Shown here: positions 34,408-43,930 of the stretch, in pieces
Position numbering within the stretch: the first letter of the stretch is position 1
Layout: each line of letters begins with the position of its first letter
NCBI RefSeq assembly: GCF_009766005.1
Contig: NZ_LMUK01000008.1
Coordinates: 1-64,000, forward strand
Length of the DNA: 64,000 nt
Origin: Bradyrhizobium sp. S69
Lineage (GTDB): Bacteria; Pseudomonadota; Alphaproteobacteria; Rhizobiales; Xanthobacteraceae
Direction: 5' to 3'
Notes under the pieces: generated by a model
The model's input: the letters and a program-made list of their open reading frames with translations, nothing else
The model's database searches: none
What the model was told of the DNA's origin: nothing
Made by a program: the position numbers and the translations under genes

Positions 34408-34935
34408 GTGAGCAAAGCCAAGTCCGATAAAGTGTCCCCTGATCTCGATACGCCGACCGATCTGTCGCCCGAGGCCGTGGTGAAGATCTCGGCCGCGGTC
34501 AACCCGTTGATTGCGGACGCTTTCGCGCTTTACCTGAAGACCAAGAATTTTCACTGGCACGTCAGCGGCCGGCATTTCCGCGACTACCATCTGATGCTCG
34601 ATGAGCAGGGCGAAGCGATCTTCGGCACCATCGACGAACTGGCCGAGCGCGTCCGCAAGATCGGCGGCACCACCCTGCGCTCGATCGGGCAGGTCGGCCA
34701 ACTGCAGACCATCGCAGACAACGACGAGGACTATGTGCCGCCGCGCGAGATGTTGCGGGAATTGATGGAAGACAACAAGAAGACCGTGGTCAACATGCGC
34801 AAGGCGCACGAGATCGCCGACAAATACAATGATTCCGCGACCACCAGCATTCTGGAAAATTTCATCGACGCCGCCGAACGCCGGACCTGGTTCCTGTTCG
34901 AAGCCAGCCGCCAGGAAGGCGGCAACGAGGCGTAG
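34408..34935 (+). CDS. dps: Dps-family ferritin-like DNA-protection protein
   Basis: A 175-residue Dps/ferritin-like protein starting at GTG with AGGAAGG six bases upstream. The intersubunit ferroxidase ligands are visible: NFHWHVSGRHFRDYHLMLDE (H49, H51 to D65/E66) and FGTIDELAERV. It should form a dodecamer that stores iron and shields DNA during starvation or oxidative stress. The open frame extends to 34348, but only the GTG start has a ribosome site. Confidence 0.9.
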   Translation: MSKAKSDKVSPDLDTPTDLSPEAVVKISAAVNPLIADAFALYLKTKNFHWHVSGRHFRDYHLMLDEQGEAIFGTIDELAERVRKIGGTTLRSIGQVGQLQTIADNDEDYVPPREMLRELMEDNKKTVVNMRKAHEIADKYNDSATTSILENFIDAAERRTWFLFEASRQEGGNEA

Positions 34936-34995
34936 GCTCTCGCGCCTCGCAACCGCTCCACCGTCATTCTGACGAGCCTGTGAAGCTATCTCGGA

Positions 34996-35133
34996 CGTCA
35001 TCCTGAGGTGCGCGCCATCTTTGGCGCGCCTCGAAGGATGGTGTTCAGCGCAGTCCGTGCGGCCATCCTTCGAGACGCGGCCAAGAGGCCGCTCCTCACG
35101 GGCGAACGCATCGCGTTCGTCCCGGGGATGACG
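34996..35133. repeat. Intergenic palindromic repeat, family C
   Basis: CGTCATCCTGAGGTGCGCGC ... CCTCGAAGGATGG ... mirrored by CCATCCTTCGAGACGCG and ending CCCGGGGATGACG. A second copy lies at 37016-37152. A family B remnant (GGTGGGCACGGCG ... GCCTTTGCCTGCCC) follows at about 35144-35178. Confidence 0.85.
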
Positions 35134-35187
35134 GCAGGGCATAGGTGGGCACGGCGAAAAGGCGCCTTTGCCTGCCCGCGTTCCGTC

Positions 35188-36291
35188 CTAAATCCGAAAC
35201 TTCAACACCTCTTCCTTGAACTTCAGCCCATGCCCCGGCCGTTCCGGCGCCGTGATCATGCCGTTCTTGATGTCGGGCGGATCGACCCAGAGGTCGTCGA
35301 TCAGGCCCATGTTCTCGCACCAGATCCCGTTCGGGATCGACGCCAGCAAATGCACGTTCAATTCGGGAAACAGATGCGGCGCGATCGTGATGCCCCAGGT
35401 GTCGGCCAAGGTCGCGATCTTGCGTAGATCGGTCATGCCGCCGCGCATCGGATCGGGTTGCAGGATCGGCAGGCACGGGTTGAGAAAGAACGGCCGCAGA
35501 TCATAGCGCGTAAAATGGGTCTCGCCGCCGACCACGCGCATGTCGAGCGCGGCGGCGATGCGTTGATAGCCGGCGAAATCATCGGCCGGCACCGGCTCCT
35601 CGAGCCAGTAGATATTGTATTTCTCGAATTTGCGTCCCATCTCGATCGCGATATCGGCGCTCCAGCCCATGTTGACGTCGATCATGATGTCGATGTCGGG
35701 CCCGACCGCCTCGCGCATCCGCCGCACGTTGTCGAGATCCTGCGCCGGCGTGTGCACATGCGCGACCTGCATCTTGATCGCCTTGTAGCCTTGCTGGACG
35801 AAATGCAGCGCCTTCTCGATCATGCCGTCGCCGCCGGCGCCGCGAAAACAGCCCGAACCGTAGATCGGGATTTCCGAACGATAATGGCCCCACAGCCGGT
35901 GCAGCGGCAGGCCGGCGCGCTTGCCCACCGCATCCCACAGCGCGATGTCGAGCGCCGACATCGCCATCGCGGCGATGCCGCCGCGGCCATAGGTCATGGT
36001 CGCGGTCCACAGGTCGCGCCAGATCGCCTCGATCGCGGTGGCGTCCTTGCCCTTGACCCGCGGGATGATGCACTCCTCGAGGCAGGCCGCGATCGATTTG
36101 AGGCCGGGGCGGAACGGAAACAGGTAGCCCATCCCGGTGATGCCGCCCGCGGTCTCGACGTCGCAGATCAGGATGTCGCGGGTATCCCCGAGCGGATGGC
36201 CCTTGAGCCAGGGATCGTCGGCCCAGGGCATGCGCAGCATCGTCACGCGCACATCGCGGATGGTCATGTCAGGGGTTTGTTCGGAATTCAT
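35188..36291 (-). CDS. Mandelate racemase/enolase superfamily protein
   Basis: A 367-residue enolase-superfamily enzyme abstracting a proton alpha to a carboxylate. The KxK-type base region is YKAIKMQV, the metal ligands are IDVNMGW (Asp), WLEEPV (Glu) and GGETHF (Glu), and the opposing His is in APHLFPEL. This is the mandelate racemase or sugar-acid dehydratase layout. AGGAAA precedes the ATG at 36291, which was chosen over the longer frame. Substrate unknown; no transporter is adjacent. Confidence 0.87.
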   Translation of the reverse strand: MNSEQTPDMTIRDVRVTMLRMPWADDPWLKGHPLGDTRDILICDVETAGGITGMGYLFPFRPGLKSIAACLEECIIPRVKGKDATAIEAIWRDLWTATMTYGRGGIAAMAMSALDIALWDAVGKRAGLPLHRLWGHYRSEIPIYGSGCFRGAGGDGMIEKALHFVQQGYKAIKMQVAHVHTPAQDLDNVRRMREAVGPDIDIMIDVNMGWSADIAIEMGRKFEKYNIYWLEEPVPADDFAGYQRIAAALDMRVVGGETHFTRYDLRPFFLNPCLPILQPDPMRGGMTDLRKIATLADTWGITIAPHLFPELNVHLLASIPNGIWCENMGLIDDLWVDPPDIKNGMITAPERPGHGLKFKEEVLKFRI

Positions 36292-36418
36292 CGGGCGTTT
36301 CCTGTTGTTGGTCCGGATCATTTTGGCCTGATCTCGGGACAACAAACTCAAGCACGATGGCCGGCGCTGATCCAGCGCCGCCGCTCATGGCTCCAATGCG
36401 AACGGCTCACGCCTGCGT

Positions 36419-36928
36419 TTAGATTTCCTTGGGGCGTTCTTTGGGAATCTCGAACACCAGACAGGTGGTGGTGGCATGCGCCAGCAGCCGGCCCTTGGCG
36501 TCGGTGATGCGCGCCTCCGCGGTCGCGGTGCGGCGGCCGACATGCAGCGTGCGGCCTTCGGTGCGGACCTTGCCTGAATCCTTGCTCATGCCTCGGATGA
36601 AACTGAGCTTGAATTCGAGCGTGGTGTAGCCGGTCCCCGCCGGCAGCATCGAATGCACTGCAAGGCCCATCGCCGAATCGAGCAAGGTCGCGGCATAGCC
36701 GCCGTGCACCGAGCCGATCGGATTATAGTGACGGAAGCCCGGGACACTGTGAATCACCACGACGCCCGGTTCTGCCGTGCAATCGAACGGCTCGACGGTC
36801 TGCATGATCGGTGGCTCCGGCAGCTTGCCGGAGAAGATCGCGCGGACAAAATCGAGCCCCGCCATCGATGCCATGATGGCGGTGGGCGTGACGCCGTATT
36901 CGTTGGTGCGGGCGGGGCTGTCGGACAT
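36419..36928 (-). CDS. PaaI-type hot-dog thioesterase
   Basis: A 169-residue hot-dog-fold protein. The key motif is NPIGSVHGGYAATLLDSAMG (HGG with the catalytic Asp), followed by YTTLEFKLSFIRGM and GRRTATAEARITDAKGRLLAHAT. It probably hydrolyses an aromatic or acyl-CoA ester. AGGAAT precedes the ATG at 36928; the frame's upstream extension runs into a repeat. Stands alone. Confidence 0.88.
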   Translation of the reverse strand: MSDSPARTNEYGVTPTAIMASMAGLDFVRAIFSGKLPEPPIMQTVEPFDCTAEPGVVVIHSVPGFRHYNPIGSVHGGYAATLLDSAMGLAVHSMLPAGTGYTTLEFKLSFIRGMSKDSGKVRTEGRTLHVGRRTATAEARITDAKGRLLAHATTTCLVFEIPKERPKEI

Positions 36929-37015
36929 GAAGCAAATTCCTGCGGCGTATGACGACGGGGACCATACGAAGCGCGACATAACTGTGCCAGCGCTTTGCGG
37001 CCGCAACGGCTCCAC

Positions 37016-37152
37016 CGTCATCCTGAGGTGCGAGCTCTTGCGAGCCTCGAAGGATGGCCGCGAGCACGGTGCTGAACACCATCCTTCGAGGCGCGCAAGA
37101 AAGAGCGCGCACCTCACGGGTGAACGCAATTGCGTTCATCCCGGGGATGACG
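37016..37152. repeat. Intergenic palindromic repeat, family C
   Basis: CGTCATCCTGAGGTGCGAGC ... CCATCCTTCGAGGCGCG ... CCCGGGGATGACG; same layout as 34996-35133. Confidence 0.85.
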
Positions 37153-37170
37153 TTTCCGTTTTCGTTAGCC

Positions 37171-38361
<1,191 letters not shown>

Positions 38362-38368
38362 GAACGCA

Positions 38369-38388
38369 TTACATAGTCGTCACCTCCC
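38369..38388 (-). promoter_or_regulatory. Shine-Dalgarno plus AUG-UAA start-stop element before carA
   Basis: Minus strand: GGGAGGTG (38388-38381), six bases, then ATG immediately followed by TAA (38374-38369), then seven bases to the carA ATG. The frame of carA has no other start here and meets a TGA upstream. A ribosome starting at the strong site would stop at once, next to the carA start. Confidence 0.55.
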
Positions 38389-38545
38389 GCGCCGTCAAAG
38401 CCGAAAGCCGCGGATTCACATGCGAAATGCGCAAATTTGGCGGCCCGGAAGCGGGCCTGCCGGCCGCGGAACTGTTGTTTCACCGCCGCGAACGGCCTAG
38501 ATCAGGGTCAGAAGCGGCCTTAAGGCCGTAAAGAGGACGAAAACG

Positions 38546-39001
38546 ATGCTGCGCGACGACATCAACAATGCGGTCAAGGACGCCATGCGGGCCAAGGCGG
38601 AGCGCAAGCTCTCGACCCTGCGCATGGTCAATTCGACCATCAAGAACGCCGATATCGCCGCGCGCGGGGAAGGCAAGCCGCCGCTGTCCGACGCCGATCT
38701 GCTCGCCGTGTTGCAGAAAATGATCAAGCAGCGCCAGGAGTCGGTGGAGCTCTACGACAAGGGCGGCCGCGCCGAACTCGCCGCGCAGGAGCGCGATGAG
38801 ATCGCGATCATCTCCGCCTATCTGCCGAAGCAGATGTCGGACGATGACGTGAAGGCCGCGATATCCGCCGCGATCTCGGCGACCGGCGCCGCCGGCATGA
38901 AAGACATGGGCAAGGTGATCGCCGAGCTGAAGACAAAATACACCGGCCAGATGGATTTCGGCAAAGCCAGCGGCCTGGTGAAGGCAGCGCTGACTTCCTA
39001 G
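38546..39001 (+). CDS. yqeY: GatB/YqeY domain protein
   Basis: A 151-residue protein of the YqeY family, related to the tail domain of GatB. The family signature is visible: MLRDDINNAVKDAMRAKAER, then KQRQESVELYDKGGRAELAAQE, ISAYLPKQMSDDD and GKVIAELKTKYTGQMDFGKAS. The precise biochemical role is unknown, though a tRNA-amidation link is inferred from the domain. GAGGAC precedes the ATG. In many alphaproteobacteria yqeY sits beside dnaG and rpoD; here dnaG begins about 11 kb further on. Confidence 0.92.
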   Translation: MLRDDINNAVKDAMRAKAERKLSTLRMVNSTIKNADIAARGEGKPPLSDADLLAVLQKMIKQRQESVELYDKGGRAELAAQERDEIAIISAYLPKQMSDDDVKAAISAAISATGAAGMKDMGKVIAELKTKYTGQMDFGKASGLVKAALTS

Positions 39002-39012
39002 TAGGGCCCGAT

Positions 39013-39100
39013 TGTCATTGCCGGGCTTGACCCGGCGATCCATCTCTCTTCGCAAGACTCTCTTTGAAGATGGATACGCGGGTCAAGCCCGCGTATGACG
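39013..39100. repeat. Intergenic palindromic repeat, family D
   Basis: TGTCATTGCCGGGCTTGACC ... GGTCAAGCCCGCGTATGACG, with CATCTCTCTTC/GAAGATGG between. Related copies at 59037-59125 and 63211-63301. Confidence 0.85.
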
Positions 39101-39114
39101 GGTGTGCCCAACTT

Positions 39115-39633
39115 CTAAGGCGTCCCGATCCCCAGCCGCTTCAGCGCTTCCAGCATCCGCAGCGGCGGTGGCATCTCTATTGCGAGCGGTGTGCCGGTCT
39201 CCAATAGGCTCTTGAGGCTGGAGAGCATCGCGGGCCAGCCCGCGCGGCCGCCGGAGAGAATGTCGTCGCTGATGGGCCGGTCATGCAATTCAGTCATGGT
39301 GAGCCGGACCGCGTTGCCGGCCGGTTCGATCTCGTAAGTCACCAGCGTGGGGCCCAGCTTTTCGACCAGCCCCGGCCAGTTGACGTTGAAGGTGACGGTG
39401 AGCTTGCGCGGCGGATCGCATTCGAATACTTCGCCGCCGATGTGCAGCGAGCCGTCGGGCGCGCGGACGATGAACGCGCCGCCGATCTTCAAGTCGATCT
39501 CAACCGCATTGCCAAAAAAATATTGCCGGCTGAGTTCGGCCGTGGTCAGCGCCTCCCATACCCGTTCGGGCGTCGCGGCGATGTAGATGGTGTAGACCGT
39601 CGTCGGCTTGAAATTATCGAGTTTCATCGTCAT
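39115..39633 (-). CDS. SRPBCC (AHSA1-type) protein
   Basis: A 172-residue START/Bet v 1-like domain protein of the activator of Hsp90 ATPase homologue type. It has YTIYIAATPERVWEALT at the N-terminus, EVFECDPPRKLTVTF and GWPAMLSSLKSLLETGTPL at the C-terminal helix. Its start overlaps the previous stop by one base (TGATG). It is the last of three related genes behind an ArsR regulator, an arrangement usual for this family. Ligand unknown. Confidence 0.85.
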   Translation of the reverse strand: MTMKLDNFKPTTVYTIYIAATPERVWEALTTAELSRQYFFGNAVEIDLKIGGAFIVRAPDGSLHIGGEVFECDPPRKLTVTFNVNWPGLVEKLGPTLVTYEIEPAGNAVRLTMTELHDRPISDDILSGGRAGWPAMLSSLKSLLETGTPLAIEMPPPLRMLEALKRLGIGTP

Positions 39634-40094
39634 CAGCTTTCGAATTTCAGTGCGGCGTAGGGAATCTCAAGCGGCTTGCCCGTTTCCAGCAGGCTCTTGA
39701 GGCCGGACAGGATGGCTGGCCATCCCTTGGAGACGCCGTCGAAGAATTTGCCGCCTTCGGCAAAGCCCTCCTGCGTCACCGTCAACTTGACCAGCTTGCC
39801 ATAAGGCTCGATCACGAACGTTGCCAGCGCGGGAGGCTCGCCTTTGTATGTGTCCGACAGATTGACGAAGGTGTAGGCGAGCCGGCGCGGCGGGTCGTAT
39901 TCGACCACCTTGCCGGCATCGGAGACGGAGCTATCATCCCGCACCATCTCAAAGGACGAACCGATCTTCCAGTCCGACCTGAGCCGGACACCGAACCAGT
40001 ATCGCTCCGTGAAGTCGCCGTCGGTCAACGCCTCCCACAATTTCTCCGGTGTGGTCTCGATATAGGTGACATAGACGAATTCGGGCTTACGCAT
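39633..40094 (-). CDS. SRPBCC (AHSA1-type) protein
   Basis: A 153-residue lipid-binding-fold protein starting MRKPEFVYVTYIETTPEKLW, nearly the same as the N-terminus of the upstream neighbour, and ending with GWPAILSGLKSLLETGKPLE. It overlaps the upstream gene by eight bases and the downstream gene by one, so the three are translationally coupled and arose by tandem duplication. Ligand unknown. Confidence 0.87.
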   Translation of the reverse strand: MRKPEFVYVTYIETTPEKLWEALTDGDFTERYWFGVRLRSDWKIGSSFEMVRDDSSVSDAGKVVEYDPPRRLAYTFVNLSDTYKGEPPALATFVIEPYGKLVKLTVTQEGFAEGGKFFDGVSKGWPAILSGLKSLLETGKPLEIPYAALKFES

Positions 40095-40557
40095 AGGCAG
40101 CCTCCCGGGTCACCGCGCACGGCGGATCGATCTCCAGCGCATGGCCGGTTTCCAGAAAACTCTTCAGGCTCGCCAGCACCATCGGCCAGCCATCGGAAAT
40201 ATCGCGCCGTGTCTCGCCGCCCTCGTCGAGATGGTCATGGGTGACGATCAGCTTGATGACCTTGCCGCGCGGTTCCAGATCGAACGTGACTCGCGAGATT
40301 CGCTCGTGTTTTGTCTCCGGCGACAACGGAATCCAGGTGTAAACCAGCCGCGTGCAGGGCTCGGACACCAGCACATTGCCCTCTAGGCTGATGGCGCCGT
40401 GCCGGGTGAAGATATAGGGCGATCCGGCTTCCCAATCCGAGGAGATTCGGAGGCCGAACCAGTAGCGCTCGGTGAAGTCGCCGACGGTCAACGCCTCCCA
40501 CAACTTCTCCGGCGTGGTCTCGATGTAAGTGACATAGACGAATTCCGGTTTACTCAT
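40087..40557 (-). CDS. SRPBCC (AHSA1-type) protein
   Basis: A 156-residue protein starting MSKPEFVYVTYIETTPEKLW, first of the triplet. GGAGAAACGTG precedes the ATG, which lies inside the end of arsR (eight-base overlap). It shares WEALTVGDFTERYWFG with the second protein. The group forms one arsR-led operon. Ligand and role unknown; such pairs often respond to small hydrophobic compounds. Confidence 0.87.
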   Translation of the reverse strand: MSKPEFVYVTYIETTPEKLWEALTVGDFTERYWFGLRISSDWEAGSPYIFTRHGAISLEGNVLVSEPCTRLVYTWIPLSPETKHERISRVTFDLEPRGKVIKLIVTHDHLDEGGETRRDISDGWPMVLASLKSFLETGHALEIDPPCAVTREAAYA

Positions 40558-40870
40558 CACGTTTCTCCAATTGCCGTTTCAACTCGCTGAGCGCCGTGAG
40601 CTTGCCGCGCTCGAATTTCCTGATCCACCGTTCGCCGATCTGATGGATCGGCACAGGGTTGAGGTAGTGCAGCTTCTCGCGGCCTTTGCGGAACGTGGTG
40701 ACGAGATTGGCGGCCTCGAGGATCGCAAGGTGTTTGGTGACGGCTTGGCGCGTCATCGCGAGGCCGCCGCACAATTCGTTCAACGTCTGTCCGTTGCTGG
40801 CGTGAAGCCGATCCAGCAGCGACCGTCGTGACGCATCGGCCAGCGCCTTGAAGACTTCATCCAGGTCCAT
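40550..40870 (-). CDS. ArsR-family regulator of the SRPBCC operon
   Basis: A 106-residue winged-helix repressor from MDLDEVFKALADASRRSLLD. The recognition helix is MTRQAVTKHLAILEAANLV and the C-terminal segment WIRKFERGKLTALSELKRQL matches the ArsR type encoded beside SRPBCC genes. A GCAACCA/TGGTTGC operator lies 15 bases upstream. It leads the four-gene operon and overlaps the next gene. An earlier ATG six codons upstream is possible; neither has a clear ribosome site. Confidence 0.87.
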   Translation of the reverse strand: MDLDEVFKALADASRRSLLDRLHASNGQTLNELCGGLAMTRQAVTKHLAILEAANLVTTFRKGREKLHYLNPVPIHQIGERWIRKFERGKLTALSELKRQLEKRDE

Positions 40871-40884
40871 GCACAGCATAATAA

Positions 40885-40900
40885 GCAACCAAATGGTTGC
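40885..40900. promoter_or_regulatory. ArsR operator (GCAACCA-N2-TGGTTGC)
   Basis: Seven-base inverted arms two bases apart, just upstream of the arsR start. A looser pair with the same core, CAACCAA-N7-TTGGTTG at 40951-40971, lies before the rightward secreted-protein gene and may extend control to it. Confidence 0.7.
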
Positions 40901-40997
40901 ATGTCAACAGCGTGTTTTTGTAAACCGGTTTCGCGTGCTATCGTCACGCGCAACCAACGCAAGATTGGTTGGGGTGAAAGACTTGGGGTGGGAAACT

Positions 40998-42476
40998 ATG
41001 AAAAGCCGGACTTTATTCGTCGCGTATAGTGCGATCGTTGTTGTCACCTGCTGCGGCGGCGCCAATGCGCAGCAAGCCAACACACAGCAGGCCGCCACGC
41101 AGCAGCAAGTGATCGGGGCGCCGCCCGAAGCCTCCAATATGAAACTGGTCGGCAGCAATGATTTGCAGGCGCGCAGCGCCTACCAGCCGACCATCCATCA
41201 CCAGGGCGACCGCTGGATCGCCTATATCGGTCATCACGGCGGCACCGACGCGGTTCCCGATCCAGTCAATCCGATGACCGGGAAGGCCGAACCGAACGGG
41301 ACCTCGATCGTCGACGTCACCGATCCCGCGCATCCGAAATATCTCCATCACATTCCGGGCCAGGAAGGAAAATACGAATCCGGCGGCGCGCAGATGGTGC
41401 GGGTCTGCGACGGCAAGAGCTTGCCGAAGGGCGATGCCGACGCGGTCTACATGCTGCGCGCGGTCGGCAGCCAGGGGCATGAGATATGGAACGTGGCCGA
41501 TCCGGCCAATCCGGTTCTCGTCACCAAGATCGGCGAAGGCCTGAAGGACACCCACAAGAATTTCTGGGAATGCGATACCGGCATTGCCTATCTGGTGTCC
41601 GGCGCGCCGGATTGGCGCACCCGGCGCATGGCGCAGGTCTACGACCTCAGCGATCCCGCGCATCCCGTCAAGATCAGGGATTTTGGTCTGGTCGGCCAGG
41701 AGCCGGGCTCGACCGGCGCGGTGCCGACCGAGATGCACGGCATGATCTCGACCGGGCCGCAGGGCAACCGGATCTATTTCGGCTACGGCACCGACAAGGG
41801 CGGCATCATGCAGATCGTCGACCGCGACAAGCTGCTCAACGGACCAAAGGAGCCGACGCCGGACAATCTGCGCTTCCCGGAAATCTCGCGGATGCCGATG
41901 TCGGCGTTCAACGGCGCGCATACGACATTCCCGATGAAGGACATGCCGATCGCCGAATTCGCCAAGGACAAGGACGGCAAGACCCGCGACATCGTGATGA
42001 TCGTCGATGAGGCGATCCTCAATGAATGCGGCGAACCGCGGCAGATGGTGTGGTTCGCCGACGTCACCACCGAGACCCGGCCGATGATGATCTCGAGCTT
42101 CACGGTGCCGGAAGCCGGCGGCCAGTTCTGCGAGCGCGGCGGACGGTTCGGCTCGCACTCCTCGAACGAAAGCATGGCGCCGGTCTATTACAAGAAGATG
42201 GCGTTCATCGCCTTCTTCAACGCCGGCGTCCGCGCGCTCGACATCCGCGACCCCTATCACCCCAAGGAAGTCGGCTATTTCATCCCCTCGATCACGGCTG
42301 CGACCGACAAGCGCTGCGTCCCCGCCGAAGGCCAGGACCGCTGCAAGGTCGCGATCCAGACCAACAATGTCGAAACCGACGAGCGCGGCTACATCTACAT
42401 CGTCGATCGCGCCAATACCGGCCTGCATATCCTGGAACTGACCGGCGCCGCGCGCCGCGCGGCGGGATTGCCGTGA
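40998..42476 (+). CDS. Secreted LVIVD-repeat beta-propeller protein
   Basis: A 492-residue exported protein. The signal peptide (MKSRTLFVAYSAIVVVTCCG to GANAQQ) is followed by a Gln-rich segment and repeated blades of the type (S/L)-(I/V)-V-D-V/I-(T/R)-D-P-(A/Y)-H-P-K: SIVDVTDPAHPKYLH, VYDLSDPAHPVKI and LDIRDPYHPKEVG. This is the LVIVD repeat pattern, which folds as a beta propeller. GGTGGG precedes the ATG; the longer frame to 40848 covers the operator region. It probably acts in the periplasm or at the surface. Enzymatic role unknown. Confidence 0.8.
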   Translation: MKSRTLFVAYSAIVVVTCCGGANAQQANTQQAATQQQVIGAPPEASNMKLVGSNDLQARSAYQPTIHHQGDRWIAYIGHHGGTDAVPDPVNPMTGKAEPNGTSIVDVTDPAHPKYLHHIPGQEGKYESGGAQMVRVCDGKSLPKGDADAVYMLRAVGSQGHEIWNVADPANPVLVTKIGEGLKDTHKNFWECDTGIAYLVSGAPDWRTRRMAQVYDLSDPAHPVKIRDFGLVGQEPGSTGAVPTEMHGMISTGPQGNRIYFGYGTDKGGIMQIVDRDKLLNGPKEPTPDNLRFPEISRMPMSAFNGAHTTFPMKDMPIAEFAKDKDGKTRDIVMIVDEAILNECGEPRQMVWFADVTTETRPMMISSFTVPEAGGQFCERGGRFGSHSSNESMAPVYYKKMAFIAFFNAGVRALDIRDPYHPKEVGYFIPSITAATDKRCVPAEGQDRCKVAIQTNNVETDERGYIYIVDRANTGLHILELTGAARRAAGLP

Positions 42477-42492
42477 TGGCGGGTGAACCGAC

Positions 42493-43044
42493 ATGCGCGG
42501 GCTGTTGATCGCATCATTGCTTGCGATCGGCACGCTGTCCGGCGTTGCCGCGGCTTTGGTTGCGCATGCGGACGGGCCCACGCCACGCGCCGGCACCTGG
42601 CGCGAAATCGCCTGGCCGTTCCCGCGCGACGGCTGGCCGGCGGGCCGCGCGTTCCGGTGCGACGCCGCCGCCTGCGGCGAGGCGGTCGAACTCTACGTGC
42701 GGCCGAAGATCGGCTTTTGCAATTGCGACAGCGGCGTCGCCGATGACGACGAGGTCGACCGAGTCGCCGATCTCGATCTGATCAGCCAACGTTTTTCGCC
42801 GCTGGAAGCCGGCAAGGCGGTGATTGTCGCCGAGATGGCCGGACGCGCGCGCAGCTATGATCTCACAATGGTCGATGGCTCGACCCACGCGGCGATCGGT
42901 TTTGCCCTGTCGCGGCGCTGCGATCTGCTGGTCGCGGTCGCGCAAGGCAAGGGCGAAGCGGCTAATGTGCAGCGCGTCGCGACGGAGTTTCTCGGCTCGG
43001 ACAATATGACGCGCTGGATAACGGTTGCGTTGAACGGCGGTTGA
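42493..43044 (+). CDS. Secreted hypothetical protein (183 aa)
   Basis: A 183-residue protein with an N-terminal signal peptide (LLIASLLAIGTLSGVAAALV). The mature part has four clustered Cys (FRCDAAACGEA, GFCNCDSG) that could form disulfides, and no domain I recognise. It lies 16 bases after the LVIVD-protein stop and is probably co-transcribed with it, suggesting a joint extracytoplasmic function. Confidence 0.7.
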   Translation: MRGLLIASLLAIGTLSGVAAALVAHADGPTPRAGTWREIAWPFPRDGWPAGRAFRCDAAACGEAVELYVRPKIGFCNCDSGVADDDEVDRVADLDLISQRFSPLEAGKAVIVAEMAGRARSYDLTMVDGSTHAAIGFALSRRCDLLVAVAQGKGEAANVQRVATEFLGSDNMTRWITVALNGG

Positions 43045-43048
43045 TTTT

Positions 43049-43189
43049 CCCTTCTCCCCTTGTGGGAGAAGGTGCCGAAGCGAAGCGGAGGCGGATGAGG
43101 GGTCGCAACATAACGAGAGGCTGCGACCCCTCACCCGTCCGCGATGCTTCGCATCGCGTCCACCCTCTCCCACAAGGGGAGAGGGGAAG
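43049..43189. repeat. Intergenic palindromic repeat, family F
   Basis: CCCTTCTCCCCTTGTGGGAG ... GGATGAGGGGTCGC ... GCGACCCCTCACCCGTCC ... CTCTCCCACAAGGGGAGAGG, a long imperfect palindrome of about 140 bases. Single copy in this window. Confidence 0.8.
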
Positions 43190-43261
43190 AGCGCGGCTTC
43201 CACCGGCACCGCGATCGTGCATAATCAGCAGCCTATTCTATCGACCAGCGAGCACCCCATC

Positions 43262-43879
43262 ATGTCCCTTCAAGTCTATCTCGCCTTTCTCGCCGCCTGC
43301 ATCGCGCTGGCGCTGTTGCCGGGTCCGATGGTGACCCTGGTGATCGCCAACGGCTTGCGGCATGGCACCCGCGCCGCGCTGATCAACATCGCCGGCGCGC
43401 AACTTGGACTCGCGATCGTGATCGGCGTGGTGGCGATCGGCCTGACCTCGCTGATGGCGACCATGGGCTACTGGTTCGACTGGGTGCGGTTCGCCGGTGC
43501 GGCCTATCTGGTCTGGCTCGGCGTCAAGCTCATTCGCTTTCCGGTCGAAGGCATCAGCGCCGACCAGCCGCCACCGCCGCCGCGCGGCGGCTTCTTCCTG
43601 CAGGGGCTATTGGTGCTGCTGTCGAACCCCAAGGTGCTGGTGTTCTTTGGCGCCTTCATTCCGCAGTTCATGGACATGAGCAAGGATCATGTCTCGCAGG
43701 TCTCGCTGCTCGGCATCACCTTCATGGTCACTGCGGGCATCACGGACGCGATGTACGCGCTGCTGTCCGGCCGCGCCCGCGCGATCTTCTCGGCGCGCCG
43801 CACGCGGTTGCTGTCGCGCGTCTCCGGCGGCTTCATGATCGGCGGCGGCATCTGGCTGGCGCTGACGCGGGCGAGGTGA
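43262..43879 (+). CDS. LysE-family amino-acid exporter
   Basis: A 205-residue inner-membrane protein with about six hydrophobic segments. The RhtB/LysE signature is present: LLPGPMVTLVIANGLRHGTR near the N-terminus, then FRVAGAAYL-like FAGAAYLVWLGVKLIRFP, then LLSNPKVLVFFGAFIPQF. It should export an amino acid or derivative. The ATG at 43262 begins the conserved part; no strong ribosome site is seen. A second family member is at 62568. Confidence 0.88.
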   Translation: MSLQVYLAFLAACIALALLPGPMVTLVIANGLRHGTRAALINIAGAQLGLAIVIGVVAIGLTSLMATMGYWFDWVRFAGAAYLVWLGVKLIRFPVEGISADQPPPPPRGGFFLQGLLVLLSNPKVLVFFGAFIPQFMDMSKDHVSQVSLLGITFMVTAGITDAMYALLSGRARAIFSARRTRLLSRVSGGFMIGGGIWLALTRAR

Positions 43880-43930
43880 GTGAACGCCGGACGGCCGAGG
43901 CGGCCGTTCGACGAGCAAAAATGATCCGAC

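Noticed and set aside
41013..42596. 527-codon leftward frame
   Set aside because: Antisense to the LVIVD-repeat protein, which has a signal peptide and repeats.
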